From Parasedimentitalea huanghaiensis (GTDB lineage Bacteria > Pseudomonadota > Alphaproteobacteria > Rhodobacterales > Rhodobacteraceae), in NCBI RefSeq assembly GCF_009753675.1, contig NZ_WQLV01000007.1:62001-126000 (forward strand): 64,000 nt of DNA, written 5' to 3'. Positions within the stretch are counted from its first letter, which is position 1. Each line of letters opens with the position of its first letter. The notes under the pieces were generated by a model. The model was given only the letters and a program-made list of their open reading frames with translations. It made no database searches and had not been told where the DNA came from. Positions 35,476-44,422 of this stretch are shown here, one piece after another. The translations under genes were made by a program, and so were the position numbers.

Positions 35476-36272
35476 TGGGTGAATTGCGCTTTACCATACT
35501 GGGCTGCGGTTCTTCCGGCGGCGTGCCGCGCTTGGGCGGTCATTGGGGTGATTGTGATCCCAACAATCCGCGCAACAATCGCCGTCGCTGCTCGATGCTG
35601 GTGGAACGCGACGGGCCTGATGGAACCACAACGGTTCTGATCGATACGACACCTGATATGCGCAGCCAATTGCTGGGTACCGGTACAGGGCGTCTGGATG
35701 CGGTTCTGTATACCCACGCCCATGCTGACCATGTGCATGGCATCGACGATCTGCGAATGGTCGTGTTCAACATGCGCCAACGGGTGCCGGTCTATGCTGA
35801 CGGGGATACTCAGAACGCACTGTTGTCCCGTTTTGGCTATGCCTTTGTACAACCCGAGGGCTCGCCATACCCGCCAATCCTCGACCTGCGCAGCATCGAT
35901 ACAACCGTAACCATCGACGGACCGGGGGGCGAGATTGATTTCCGTCCTTTCCGTGTTAATCACGGCTCGATTGATGCACTGGGGTTTCGCATTGGTGACC
36001 TGGCTTACCTACCCGATGTTGCCGAAATATATGACGATGCGCTTGAAGAGTTGAAAGATCTCGATTGCTGGATCGTCGACGCATTGCGTCGTAAACCTCA
36101 CCCAACACATTTCCACTATGACCGAACACTTGAGTGGATTGCCAAAATGGCCCCCCGTCGTGCCGTGTTGACCAATATGCATATTGATCTGGATTATGCC
36201 ACTGTAGAGGCAGAGACCCCGGGCAACATCACACCTGCCTATGATGGTATGGTGATTAGGTATCCAATTTGA
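35475..36272 (+). CDS. MBL-fold metallohydrolase, PhnP-like
   Basis: 265 aa. N-terminal LGCGSSGGVPRLG, zinc motif THAHADHVHGIDDLR and a late FHYDRTLEWI. PhnP relatives are cyclic phosphodiesterases; here the gene belongs to the tmk-holB-tatD housekeeping run, so the role is likely general. TAATG overlap with tatD. Confidence 0.9.
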   Translation: MGELRFTILGCGSSGGVPRLGGHWGDCDPNNPRNNRRRCSMLVERDGPDGTTTVLIDTTPDMRSQLLGTGTGRLDAVLYTHAHADHVHGIDDLRMVVFNMRQRVPVYADGDTQNALLSRFGYAFVQPEGSPYPPILDLRSIDTTVTIDGPGGEIDFRPFRVNHGSIDALGFRIGDLAYLPDVAEIYDDALEELKDLDCWIVDALRRKPHPTHFHYDRTLEWIAKMAPRRAVLTNMHIDLDYATVEAETPGNITPAYDGMVIRYPI

Positions 36273-36346
36273 ACTCCACAGTTTCAATTTGCCAACCCCT
36301 TTCGCACTGGAGGCTGTTGTCCTTCGTCATTTATTGCAGGCAGTAG

Positions 36347-37279
36347 ATGTTTCAGAACCTGATTGATGTTATCCTCCCGGTTTTTTTGGTTATCGGCGCT
36401 GGCTATAGCGCCACCAGAGCTGGCTACTTCACACAGGATCACGTTGATGGGTTGATGAAGTTCACCCAGAACTTTGCTATTCCCTGCCTACTATTTCGCG
36501 CGATTGCCAATCTAGACCTGGCAGCAAGCTTTGATCTGCGCCTCTTGGCCAGCTTTTACGCGGGTGCTGCAATCTGCTTTACCATTGGAATCGCTGGGGC
36601 TCGTCTGATATTCAAGCGGGAATGGGAAGACTGCGTTGTCATTGGGTTTTGCTGCCTGTTTTCCAATTCAGTCCTGCTTGGTCTGCCAATCACCGAGCGC
36701 GCATATGGCGCTGATAATCTGACTGGCAACTTCGCCATCATCGCCTTTCACGCTCCGTTTTGCTACGGACTTGGCATCACCGTGATGGAGGTCGTGCGCA
36801 ACCGAGGGTCGGGTGGCGTCAAAACCTTGTCCTCTGTGTTTTCAGCCATGTTCAAAAATGTACTCATCCTGGCGATTGGCTTGGGGTTTGTCGTTAACCT
36901 GACCGGGTTGTACATTCCAGGCGCTATTGACGAAGCTCTCTCACTTCTGATCCGCGCTGCCCTACCCGCTGCGTTGTTTGCTCTTGGTGGTGTGTTGGTG
37001 AAATATCGCCCCGAGGGTGATATGCGAACGATAGCATTTGTCTGCACGACCTCGCTGCTTGTCCACCCGTCGCTGGTCTGGATGTTTGGCTCCTCGCTGG
37101 CTGTGCCGCAGGATCTGTTCCGTTCCGGCGTTCTAAATTCTGCCATGGCACCCGGCTTCAACGCCTATATCTTTGCCAATATGTACGGACGTGCGAAACG
37201 AGTGGCTGCATCGTCCGTCTTGATTGCGACAGGGTCCTGTTTGTTTACGGTCTGGTTTTGGCTGACCTTGCTGGGATGA
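36347..37279 (+). CDS. AEC family transporter (auxin efflux carrier-like)
   Basis: 310 aa, about ten membrane segments in the two-halves arrangement of AEC proteins (FTQNFAIPCLLFRAIANLDL near the first helices; a second hydrophobic half from ILAIGLGFVVNLTGLYIP). Probably exports or imports an organic anion such as malate. 74 bp after the PhnP-like gene; its own promoter is possible. Confidence 0.87.
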   Translation: MFQNLIDVILPVFLVIGAGYSATRAGYFTQDHVDGLMKFTQNFAIPCLLFRAIANLDLAASFDLRLLASFYAGAAICFTIGIAGARLIFKREWEDCVVIGFCCLFSNSVLLGLPITERAYGADNLTGNFAIIAFHAPFCYGLGITVMEVVRNRGSGGVKTLSSVFSAMFKNVLILAIGLGFVVNLTGLYIPGAIDEALSLLIRAALPAALFALGGVLVKYRPEGDMRTIAFVCTTSLLVHPSLVWMFGSSLAVPQDLFRSGVLNSAMAPGFNAYIFANMYGRAKRVAASSVLIATGSCLFTVWFWLTLLG

Positions 37280-37296
37280 AGCTGAACCTTGGATGT

Positions 37297-37310
37297 TTGT
37301 TTTATCGCAA
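37297..37310. promoter_or_regulatory. NnrR/Dnr-type box upstream of the second nnrS
   Basis: TTG-N8-CAA dyad TTGTT-TTAT-CGCAA. It is centred 63 bp before the nnrS ATG; a class II start would lie near 37345 with TATTGT (37333-37338) as -10. Consistent with NO-dependent activation by the Dnr-type regulator encoded just downstream. Confidence 0.6.
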
Positions 37311-37366
37311 GGTCGCAACGGTTCCCGTTCGCTATTGTGAAGCAAACAGATCTCAGGAGCTTTCAA

Positions 37367-38569
37367 ATGTCGACCTCTACCGCCCAGCAGATGCGCCAAT
37401 GGCATGGGCCTGCGCTCCTGTCCTATGGATTTCGACCCTTCTTTCTGCTGGGCGCTTTGTGGGCTGGGCTGGCCATGGTGCTGTGGATCCTGAGCCTAAC
37501 AGGAACTCTATCCCTGCCATCCGTATTCGACCCTGTCAGCTGGCACGCTCATGCCTTGCTGTTTGGCTATCTTCCCGCAATTGTTGCCGGTTTCATGCTA
37601 ACAGCAGTGCCGAACTGGACAGGACGCCTACCAGTGGTGGGCTGGTCCCTTGGGGGGCTGGTGGTGCTGTGGGTGCTGGGCCGACTTGCGGTTTTGTTTT
37701 CTTCCGCGCTGCCACCTTTGTTGGTGGCACTGGTGGACCTGTCCGCAATGGTCGCATTGGCGACGGTCATGACCCGCGAGATCGTGGCTGGTAAAAACTG
37801 GCGCAACCTGATCGTACTAGCAATGCTGGCCCTGTTGGTCCTGGGTAACGCCGTATTCCATATTGAGGCCGCGCGCGGCGAATATGCGGCCAAAGGATAT
37901 GGTCTGCGTATCGGACTGGCAGCTGGGGTCTTGATGATCTCAGTCATCGGTGGGCGTATCGTCCCATCGTTCACCCGCAACTGGTTGGTTAAGTCCGGTT
38001 CTGACGTCCGTCCTGCACCACCAATGCAGAAGTTCGATAAGCTGGTGTTACTGTATTCAGTTTTTGTGCTGGGGTTCTGGGTGGCACAGCCCGATAGCCT
38101 GTATGCCGGAGCAGCGTTCCTGTTGTTTGGTGTATTGCATGCCGTCCGATTGGCGCGCTGGTGTTCGCTGCAGACCCGGTCCGAGCCACTACTATGGGTG
38201 CTGCATCTTGGGTATGGCTTTATCCCCTTAGGCGCCTGGGGTCTTGGCACCGCGATCCTTTGGCCCAGCGCGATCTTGCCTGCCGCAGCCCAACATATCT
38301 GGATGGGCGGCGCGCTGCCGCTAATGACAGTGGCGGTAATGGCGCGTGCCACCCTGGGTCACTCCGGCAACGTACTAAGTGCAGGTCCGGGCACTGTGGC
38401 AGTGTTTCTAACCGTTCCAGTTTCAGTTATCGCCCGTGTTGCCGCTGGAGTTTGGCCCACTGGTGCCGAGACACTCTATCACCTTGCGGGCACAGCCTGG
38501 ATACTGGGCTTCCTTGGGTTTGTAGTAATTTACGGCCCGATGTTGCTGTCCCGGCGCCCACCCAACTGA
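37367..38569 (+). CDS. nnrS: NnrS family membrane protein (second copy)
   Basis: About 400 aa, twelve or so hydrophobic segments. The start at 37367 (MSTSTAQQ) has AGGAG 9 nt upstream. Family marks: YGFRPFFLLGALW, WHAHALLFGYLPAIVAGFMLTAVPNWTG and VIGGRIVPSFTRNW. It sits before the Dnr-type regulator and nor cluster, as in many denitrifiers, and is linked to NO stress; exact chemistry unsettled. Confidence 0.92.
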   Translation: MSTSTAQQMRQWHGPALLSYGFRPFFLLGALWAGLAMVLWILSLTGTLSLPSVFDPVSWHAHALLFGYLPAIVAGFMLTAVPNWTGRLPVVGWSLGGLVVLWVLGRLAVLFSSALPPLLVALVDLSAMVALATVMTREIVAGKNWRNLIVLAMLALLVLGNAVFHIEAARGEYAAKGYGLRIGLAAGVLMISVIGGRIVPSFTRNWLVKSGSDVRPAPPMQKFDKLVLLYSVFVLGFWVAQPDSLYAGAAFLLFGVLHAVRLARWCSLQTRSEPLLWVLHLGYGFIPLGAWGLGTAILWPSAILPAAAQHIWMGGALPLMTVAVMARATLGHSGNVLSAGPGTVAVFLTVPVSVIARVAAGVWPTGAETLYHLAGTAWILGFLGFVVIYGPMLLSRRPPN

Positions 38570-38664
38570 CGAAGACCTCTCGTGTGAGACACTCTACCCT
38601 TGGAATTCAAGCGCAGCAGCGATAGGCAAGCAGTGACACTTATCGCTAGGCGAAGGGCCCCGCT

Positions 38665-39369
38665 GTGCTGCAAAAACTCGATGAAAGCTTGCTGACGCAT
38701 CTGCCGCCGTTTGCGAAACTGCACCGCAGCCAGATCCGTGCAATTCTGGATCAGGCCAGCTCCAAACGGTTCGACCCCGAACTGACAGTGTTTAGCGAAG
38801 GTGAAACGGCCGAACGGTTCTATATGCTACTGGACGGCTACATCCGGGTCATCCGCATCACCCCGGATGGCGAACAGGTAATTGCCCTGCACATACCAGC
38901 TGGCCAACTCTTTGGGATTGCCCCTGCAATTGGACGAGAAAGCTACCCCGCGACTGCAGTGACCGCAGCCGAAAGCATTATTCTGTCTTGGCCCACCAGA
39001 TTGTGGACTGACTTCAGTACCAACTATGATGGTTTTGCTACCGAAACCTACAAAACACTAGGTTCGCGTATCGGCGAAATGAACAATCGTATCCTAGAGA
39101 TGGCCACTCAGCATGTAGAGCAACGGGTCGCTAATGCGCTGTTGCGGCTGATCAACCAAACTGGCCGCAAGACAGAAAACGGAGTTGAGATTGACTTTCC
39201 TATTACCCGACAGAATATTTCTGAAATGACTGGAACAACCCTGCACACAGTCAGTCGTTTGCTCAGTGCCTGGCAAAAGCAGGGAATTGTCGAAAGCCAA
39301 CGCAAGCGGGTCATGGTGCGTCAGCCACATCAACTGGTAGAGCTGGCCCAAGGCCCTCTCTCCTCTTAA
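38665..39369 (+). CDS. Crp/Fnr-family NO-responsive regulator (Dnr/NnrR type)
   Basis: 234 aa, GTG start with AAGGG upstream. cNMP-binding-like sensor domain (residues about 20-140) and C-terminal winged helix. There is no cysteine in the whole protein, so no Fe-S cluster; Dnr/NnrR proteins are thought to sense NO through haem. The recognition helix TTLHTVSRLLS has His194 where the FNR paralogue has Glu, with Ser197 and Arg198 kept. This matches TTG-N8-CAA boxes, two of which flank this gene. Its 3' end overlaps the opposite DUF1858 gene by 59 bp. Confidence 0.87.
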   Translation: MLQKLDESLLTHLPPFAKLHRSQIRAILDQASSKRFDPELTVFSEGETAERFYMLLDGYIRVIRITPDGEQVIALHIPAGQLFGIAPAIGRESYPATAVTAAESIILSWPTRLWTDFSTNYDGFATETYKTLGSRIGEMNNRILEMATQHVEQRVANALLRLINQTGRKTENGVEIDFPITRQNISEMTGTTLHTVSRLLSAWQKQGIVESQRKRVMVRQPHQLVELAQGPLSS

Positions 39370-39532
39370 CCGCCTCTGCCAATTCAGCACGAAATGCCTT
39401 TGGCTCCAGTTGGTATTCTTTGCAGGCGTCGTCAAGTGTGTGAAATGGGCGTATCTGACAGCCAACACAGAGCATCTGCTTTCTCAAGAAAACGTCGATT
39501 ACCTGTGGCCAGCGATGCATTAGCTCTTCCAA
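39311..39532 (-). CDS. DUF1858 domain protein
   Basis: 73 aa with the DUF1858 pattern: MHRWPQVIDVFLRKQMLCVGC, two cysteines spaced CxxC, then HTLDDACKEYQL. The family occurs near hybrid-cluster and nitrosative-stress genes and may carry a redox disulfide. It is divergent from norC across a region with one NnrR-type box and overlaps the 3' end of the regulator gene by 59 bp in opposite direction. Confidence 0.8.
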   Translation of the reverse strand: MEELMHRWPQVIDVFLRKQMLCVGCQIRPFHTLDDACKEYQLEPKAFRAELAEAVKRREGLGPALPVDVADAP

Positions 39533-39619
39533 GGTAAGATCCGGATTATCAAAGCAATCGATCAGACGTCCCTCCCTTTGCCAACTCCTGTTACTAGCGA
39601 CAACAATAGCTCCGCAACG

Positions 39620-39633
39620 TTGTGCTAGAACAA
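39620..39633. promoter_or_regulatory. NnrR/Dnr-type box upstream of norC
   Basis: TTGTG-CTAG-AACAA (TTG-N8-CAA). It is centred about 69 bp before the norC ATG and 94 bp before the DUF1858 start, so it may control both directions. Confidence 0.6.
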
Positions 39634-39695
39634 CCTTGGTGCATCCGACCTGCGTTAGGAGTCTTTTTAGTGAAATCTAAAAAGGAAGCCCCGTA

Positions 39696-40148
39696 ATGGC
39701 AGAGATCCTTACAAAATCACGGGCGCGCAATATTTTTTACGGCGGATCAATATTCTTCGTCGTCATATTTGTGCTGCTGACTGTGCAAAGCCACCGATTC
39801 ATCGTCAAAACCTCGACCGCAGGCATGGAATTGTCAGAAGCCGTGGTGCTGGGCAAGCATGTCTGGGAACGCAATAGCTGTATCAACTGTCACACCATTC
39901 ACGGCGAGGGCGCATATTTTGCGCCAGAGGTCGGCAATGTAATGACCCGCTGGGATGTTCAGGACGAACCCGAAGAGGCCTACGAGATGCTGGACGGTTG
40001 GATGAAATCCCAACCAAGCGGTGTCGAAGGCCGCCGTCAGATGCCCTTCTTTGACCTGACAGAAGAAGAAACCCGCGGATTGGCGGAGTTCCTACGTTGG
40101 GCCGATCAAACTGACACTCAGGGCTGGCCGCCCAACGACGCCGGTTGA
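39696..40148 (+). CDS. norC: Nitric oxide reductase subunit C
   Basis: 150 aa membrane-anchored cytochrome c. One N-terminal membrane helix (about 12-30), haem site CINCH at 62-66 and axial Met116 in RQMPFF. It delivers electrons to NorB in the periplasm. SD AAGGAAG 9-10 nt upstream. Confidence 0.96.
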   Translation: MAEILTKSRARNIFYGGSIFFVVIFVLLTVQSHRFIVKTSTAGMELSEAVVLGKHVWERNSCINCHTIHGEGAYFAPEVGNVMTRWDVQDEPEEAYEMLDGWMKSQPSGVEGRRQMPFFDLTEEETRGLAEFLRWADQTDTQGWPPNDAG

Positions 40149-40159
40149 GGAGAGAGATA

Positions 40160-41530
40160 ATGAAATATCAATCACAAAAAGTGGCTTACGCCTATTTCCT
40201 TTGCGCCCTAGGCTTGTTCGCCATTCAGGTTCTGGGTGGGTTGCTGGCGGGCTGGATCTATGTCGCCCCCAATTTCCTGTCTGAACTCATGCCATTCAAC
40301 GTTGTGCGCATGTTGCACACCAATGCACTCGTCGTCTGGCTGTTGCTTGGCTTCTTTGGCGGGGCCTACTTCTTGCTTCCAGAAGAAAGCGAGCGAGAGA
40401 TTTACTCGGTCAATCTTGCCTATCTTCAACTCGCTATTCTGGTTGTCGGCACACTTGGCGCTGTTGTCACATATGTCTTCAACCTGTTTCCGGGAAACTG
40501 GATGTTTGGGATGCAAGGCCGTGAGTTCATCGAGCAGCCTACCTGGGTCAAACTCGGTATTCTGGTCGCTGCGCTGATTTTCCTGTTCAACGTAACCATG
40601 ACTGTTCTTGCAGGTCGTAAAACCGCTATCAGTAATGTCTTGCTGGTTGGTCTGTGGCTGCTCTGCTTGCTCTGGGTTTTTGCCTTCATCAATCCAAACA
40701 ACTTGAGCCTGGACAAGATGTACTGGTGGTTTGTGATCCACCTGTGGGTCGAAGCAACCTGGGAACTGGTGATGGCCGCAATCCTAGCCTTCCTGTTGCT
40801 CAAACTGACCGGTGTCGATCGTGAAGTCGTTGAAAAATGGCTCTATGTCATTGTCGCAACTGCCTTGTTTTCAGGCATTCTGGGCACCGGACACCACTTT
40901 TACTGGATTGGTACACCGGGGTACTGGCAGTGGATCGGCTCGATCTTCTCGACCTTCGAAGTGATCCCCTTCTTCCTGATGATGAGCTTTGCATTTGTCA
41001 TGGTCTGGAAGGGCCGTCGTAACCACCCAAACAAAGCCGCTCTGTTGTGGTCTTTGGGATCCTCCACAGTTGCTTTCTTTGGCGCTGGTGTCTGGGGCTT
41101 CCTGCACACATTGCACGGGGTGAACTTCTATAGCCACGGTACTCAAATCACAGCAGCTCACGGGCACCTTGCATTCTTTGGCGCATACGTTGCCCTAAAC
41201 CTGGCCATGTTCGCTTATGCGATACCAATGCTGCGCCAGAAAGCGCCTTATAATCAAGTGCTGAACATGGCTTCATTCTGGTTGATGACCGGTGGCATGG
41301 CCTTCATGACCTTTGTCCTGACTTTTGCCGGCACCATCCAAACCCACATGCAGCGCGTACTGGGTGAAGACTTCATGTCGGTACAGGAAGGCCTGTCGCT
41401 ATTCTACATCATGCGCTTTGGTTCGGGTTTGGCTGTCGCAATTGGCGCGCTACTATTCATCTATTCGATGCTGGTAGTTCGTAAACGCGAAGTCATCGCA
41501 CCTGGCAACCTTGCAGCTGCGGAGGACTAA
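40160..41530 (+). CDS. norB: Nitric oxide reductase subunit B
   Basis: About 456 aa, twelve membrane helices, haem-copper-oxidase superfamily; reduces 2 NO to N2O. Start at 40160 (MKYQSQK) is preferred because GAGGAGAGA lies directly upstream. Key segments: MLHTNALVVWLLLGFFGGAYF (haem b His), VIHLWVEATWELVMAA (metal-site His and Glu), GTGHHFYWIGTPGYW (FeB His pair) and AHGHLAFFGAYVALN. No quinol-binding N-terminal extension, so it is the cytochrome-c-dependent cNor type. Confidence 0.97.
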   Translation: MKYQSQKVAYAYFLCALGLFAIQVLGGLLAGWIYVAPNFLSELMPFNVVRMLHTNALVVWLLLGFFGGAYFLLPEESEREIYSVNLAYLQLAILVVGTLGAVVTYVFNLFPGNWMFGMQGREFIEQPTWVKLGILVAALIFLFNVTMTVLAGRKTAISNVLLVGLWLLCLLWVFAFINPNNLSLDKMYWWFVIHLWVEATWELVMAAILAFLLLKLTGVDREVVEKWLYVIVATALFSGILGTGHHFYWIGTPGYWQWIGSIFSTFEVIPFFLMMSFAFVMVWKGRRNHPNKAALLWSLGSSTVAFFGAGVWGFLHTLHGVNFYSHGTQITAAHGHLAFFGAYVALNLAMFAYAIPMLRQKAPYNQVLNMASFWLMTGGMAFMTFVLTFAGTIQTHMQRVLGEDFMSVQEGLSLFYIMRFGSGLAVAIGALLFIYSMLVVRKREVIAPGNLAAAED

Positions 41531-41533
41531 AAA

Positions 41534-42331
41534 ATGAACGCTGTGACGCCCGAAATGAACATCCCACACTATCAGCCAACTGGCCGCGAATGTGAGCTGT
41601 TTGAAATGGCGCAGAGCAACGGTTTGCCCCTTCTTCTGAAGGGGCCGACCGGCTGCGGCAAAACACGCTTTGTTGAGCATATGGCCGCCCGAATGGGCCG
41701 TCCTTTATATACTGTTGCCTGCCATGATGATTTGTCAGCAGCAGATCTGATCGGTCGCTACCTGCTACGCGGTGGTGAAACCGAATGGGTCGACGGACCA
41801 CTCACCCGGGCTGTTCGGGAAGGCGCGATTTGCTACCTGGACGAAGTGGTCGAGGCCCGCAAAGATGTCACCGTAGTCCTGCACCCGCTGACGGATACGC
41901 GACGCACCCTCATGATTGATCGCACCGGGGAAGAACTGATTGCCCCTCCTGGGTTCATGTTGGTGGCCAGCTATAACCCCGGCTATCAGAACGTACTAAA
42001 GCGGATGAAGCCCTCTACCCGCCAGCGTTTCCTTTCGCTGACCTTTGATTTTCCGGATCAGGAAACCGAAATCGCAGTGGTAACCACCGAAAGCGGGCTA
42101 GACGTTGCCCGTGTCACCCCACTGGTGCGCCTAGGTGGTCATATCCGTAAACTGTCCGGTATGGATCTCGAGGAAGGTGTCTCAACCCGCTTGCTGATTT
42201 ACGCGGCTACCCTGATCGCCAAAGGCATGCCAATTGATCAAGCCCTCGAAGTGGCAATTGTCGAACCCTTGACTGACGATGCTGACGTTCAGACTGCGCT
42301 ACGCGACCTGATCGCAACCATCTACGGATAA
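41534..42331 (+). CDS. norQ: NorQ MoxR-type AAA+ ATPase
   Basis: 265 aa. Walker A GPTGCGKT near residue 36, Walker B AICYLDEVVEA, and a sensor segment LVASYNPGYQ. With NorD it inserts the non-haem iron (FeB) into NorB. Starts 3 bp after norB. Confidence 0.94.
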   Translation: MNAVTPEMNIPHYQPTGRECELFEMAQSNGLPLLLKGPTGCGKTRFVEHMAARMGRPLYTVACHDDLSAADLIGRYLLRGGETEWVDGPLTRAVREGAICYLDEVVEARKDVTVVLHPLTDTRRTLMIDRTGEELIAPPGFMLVASYNPGYQNVLKRMKPSTRQRFLSLTFDFPDQETEIAVVTTESGLDVARVTPLVRLGGHIRKLSGMDLEEGVSTRLLIYAATLIAKGMPIDQALEVAIVEPLTDDADVQTALRDLIATIYG

Positions 42332-42335
42332 TACT

Positions 42336-44240
42336 ATGGACCTGAGCCCACTTGACCTGATGGAACCGGAAGAAACGGTTGGCAATCTCTGGCACGACTA
42401 TGCCAGCGGCATTGGCGCTGCGCCGTCTTTTCCCGGTGCAGCTGTAAACTTGGCTCAAGTCCGCCCAAGCCTTGCAGTTCTGTTTCGCGCATTAGACGGC
42501 GCCCCGGGCGTCGAACTGGGGGATGCCCCAGACCTGCCTGTCACACACCGTCGCGCTGCAAGGCACAAGCTGGGCACTGGCGGGGACACTGTAGCTCAGG
42601 CCACTTTTGACGGAGAGCGGCTACGGCTGCCTCCAGTCATGGACCTCTTCCCCCAATTTGCATTGAACCGTGCAGCCTATTTCTGGCTTGCTGCACTGGC
42701 AGCAAAGACTGACATGTCGCACATATATCTGCCAGATCCCAAGATCAGCCAACAAGATTTTGACCGTGCCCAAATCCACGCAAATGTGCTGGCGGCAGCG
42801 CGCGCCTTTGCGACCTGCCCCGGTTTGCGTGAAGCCTATGCAAGTCTCTGTCGCCATACGCTTCAAATGCGCCCCAGGCTGCGGCTTCCAACTGCGGAAG
42901 CTGATATCGAACGTCTCGTGAGCAACCAGCTTTCTGGCCAGGCGGGTGATCAAGAGCTGTCGCAGGAGGCGCGAGGCTATCTCCCCTTTGCCCCCGTCCC
43001 AATTTGGCTCAGGTTTCTGCAGCCCGGCGCGGGCGACACCGCGCAGGCAGATCCGGACGAAGCCGCGCCGCCACCGCCGGCCGCAGGCGTAACGAAGCGA
43101 AAACTGGGGTTCCGTCGCGATCTGGACCAGGCCAACCGCAAAGACAGCTTTATTATTCACCGGTTTGAATCAATCCTCTCTTGGGTTGAAAGCATGAACC
43201 TAAACCGGTCTGTTGATGACGATGATGATGAGCATGCCCAAAAGGCCGCCGATGATCAGGATAACATCACCCTGACCAAAAATGATCGACGTGCCGCCAC
43301 GCGGTTGCGGTTGCATTTGGATTTGTCTCCTGCAGATGCTGAGCATGAAAAACTGTCTGGTGAGTTCATCTATCCCGAGTGGAACCACCGCGCCCGTAGC
43401 TACATGGACGGCCACTGTCGGGTGCTGGAAGCAGATGCCAAGCAGGATCCCGAGGCCGAAGAATTTATTCCAAACCCACACCAAATCAAGATGGTGCGCC
43501 GTCAGTTTGAGGCCCTGCGCCCCAAGCGGATCCTGCGCCCGAGGCAAATGGATGGCACCGAACTGGATCTGGATGCCGTCATTGCTTCACGGGTTGATCT
43601 AAAGGCCACGGGCGAAACCAGCGACCGCATCTTTATCTCGTCTCGACAGATTGAGCGCGATCTGGCAGTGGCATTTCTAGTCGACACATCACGTTCAACC
43701 GAGGCCGCAGTTGGCGATACCTGCGTTAATGACGTCGCTCGCGACGCACTTGCAGCTATGGCTTCTGGAATAGATATGGCGGGTGACCGACTGGGGATAT
43801 GGGGATTTTCTTCACTGCGCCGTGACCGGGTATTCCTGACGAAATGCAAGGGATTTGATGATCCTATGTCGCAAAGAATAACCGACAATATCTGTTCGCT
43901 CCGCCCCAGCCACTACACCCGTTTGGGCGCCGCTATTCGCCATACCTCGGCGATGCTGGCCAAGGAAACAGCCACAAGAAAATTGCTGATCGTTCTGACA
44001 GACGGCAAACCCAACGATCTGGACCACTATGAGGGCCAACACGGCATCGAAGACAGCCACATGGCGGTGCGCGAAGCCCGCCGCGTCGGCATTTCCCTAC
44101 ATGGCGTCATTATTGATGAAGATGGCCAGGACTGGTTTGCCCGCATCTTTGGCCGCGGTGGCTTCACTTTGCTACCGCACCCGCAACGGCTGGCCAACGC
44201 CCTACCCGATATCTACCGCACCCTGACACTGGAAACCTGA
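42336..44240 (+). CDS. norD: NorD VWA-domain nor activation protein
   Basis: 634 aa. The C-terminal von Willebrand A domain carries the MIDAS motif DTSRS (in FLVDTSRSTEA) and VLTDGKPNDLDHYEG; a long N-terminal helical region precedes an acidic stretch (DDDDDEHAQ) near the middle. Works with NorQ in cofactor insertion. 4 bp after norQ. Confidence 0.94.
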   Translation: MDLSPLDLMEPEETVGNLWHDYASGIGAAPSFPGAAVNLAQVRPSLAVLFRALDGAPGVELGDAPDLPVTHRRAARHKLGTGGDTVAQATFDGERLRLPPVMDLFPQFALNRAAYFWLAALAAKTDMSHIYLPDPKISQQDFDRAQIHANVLAAARAFATCPGLREAYASLCRHTLQMRPRLRLPTAEADIERLVSNQLSGQAGDQELSQEARGYLPFAPVPIWLRFLQPGAGDTAQADPDEAAPPPPAAGVTKRKLGFRRDLDQANRKDSFIIHRFESILSWVESMNLNRSVDDDDDEHAQKAADDQDNITLTKNDRRAATRLRLHLDLSPADAEHEKLSGEFIYPEWNHRARSYMDGHCRVLEADAKQDPEAEEFIPNPHQIKMVRRQFEALRPKRILRPRQMDGTELDLDAVIASRVDLKATGETSDRIFISSRQIERDLAVAFLVDTSRSTEAAVGDTCVNDVARDALAAMASGIDMAGDRLGIWGFSSLRRDRVFLTKCKGFDDPMSQRITDNICSLRPSHYTRLGAAIRHTSAMLAKETATRKLLIVLTDGKPNDLDHYEGQHGIEDSHMAVREARRVGISLHGVIIDEDGQDWFARIFGRGGFTLLPHPQRLANALPDIYRTLTLET

Positions 44241-44242
44241 TC

Positions 44243-44422
44243 ATGAAACACCTCCTCGCTTTGCTGACTTTGTCGATTTCAGCTTCACCACTTTTGGCCG
44301 CTGGCTACACCCGCCCTGTGCCGCAGGCCCAATCCGCCACAGCGGAATTTTGGTTTGCCCTTGCCTCATTGGCCCTGATCGCCGCGCTATTTGCGGTGCA
44401 CAAGATTATTTTTAGAAAATGA
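44243..44422 (+). CDS. Small membrane protein after norD
   Basis: 59 aa: an N-terminal hydrophobic segment that looks like a signal peptide (LLALLTLSISASPLLAA), a short polar stretch and a second membrane helix (FALASLALIAALFAVHKII). It starts 2 bp after norD and overlaps the next gene by 4 bp (ATGA), so it belongs to the nor operon. Position matches small accessory genes after norD in other denitrifiers; I do not recognise the family with confidence. Confidence 0.7.
   Translation: MKHLLALLTLSISASPLLAAGYTRPVPQAQSATAEFWFALASLALIAALFAVHKIIFRK

Noticed and set aside
37567-38352. Long minus-strand open frame inside the second nnrS
   Set aside because: Shadow of a high-GC membrane-protein gene; the plus-strand frame has NnrS motifs over its full length.
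38601-38613. TTG-N5-CAA dyad upstream of the Dnr-type gene as an NnrR box
   Set aside because: The spacer is five bases, not the eight of Crp/Fnr-type sites, so the half-sites would be on different helix faces.
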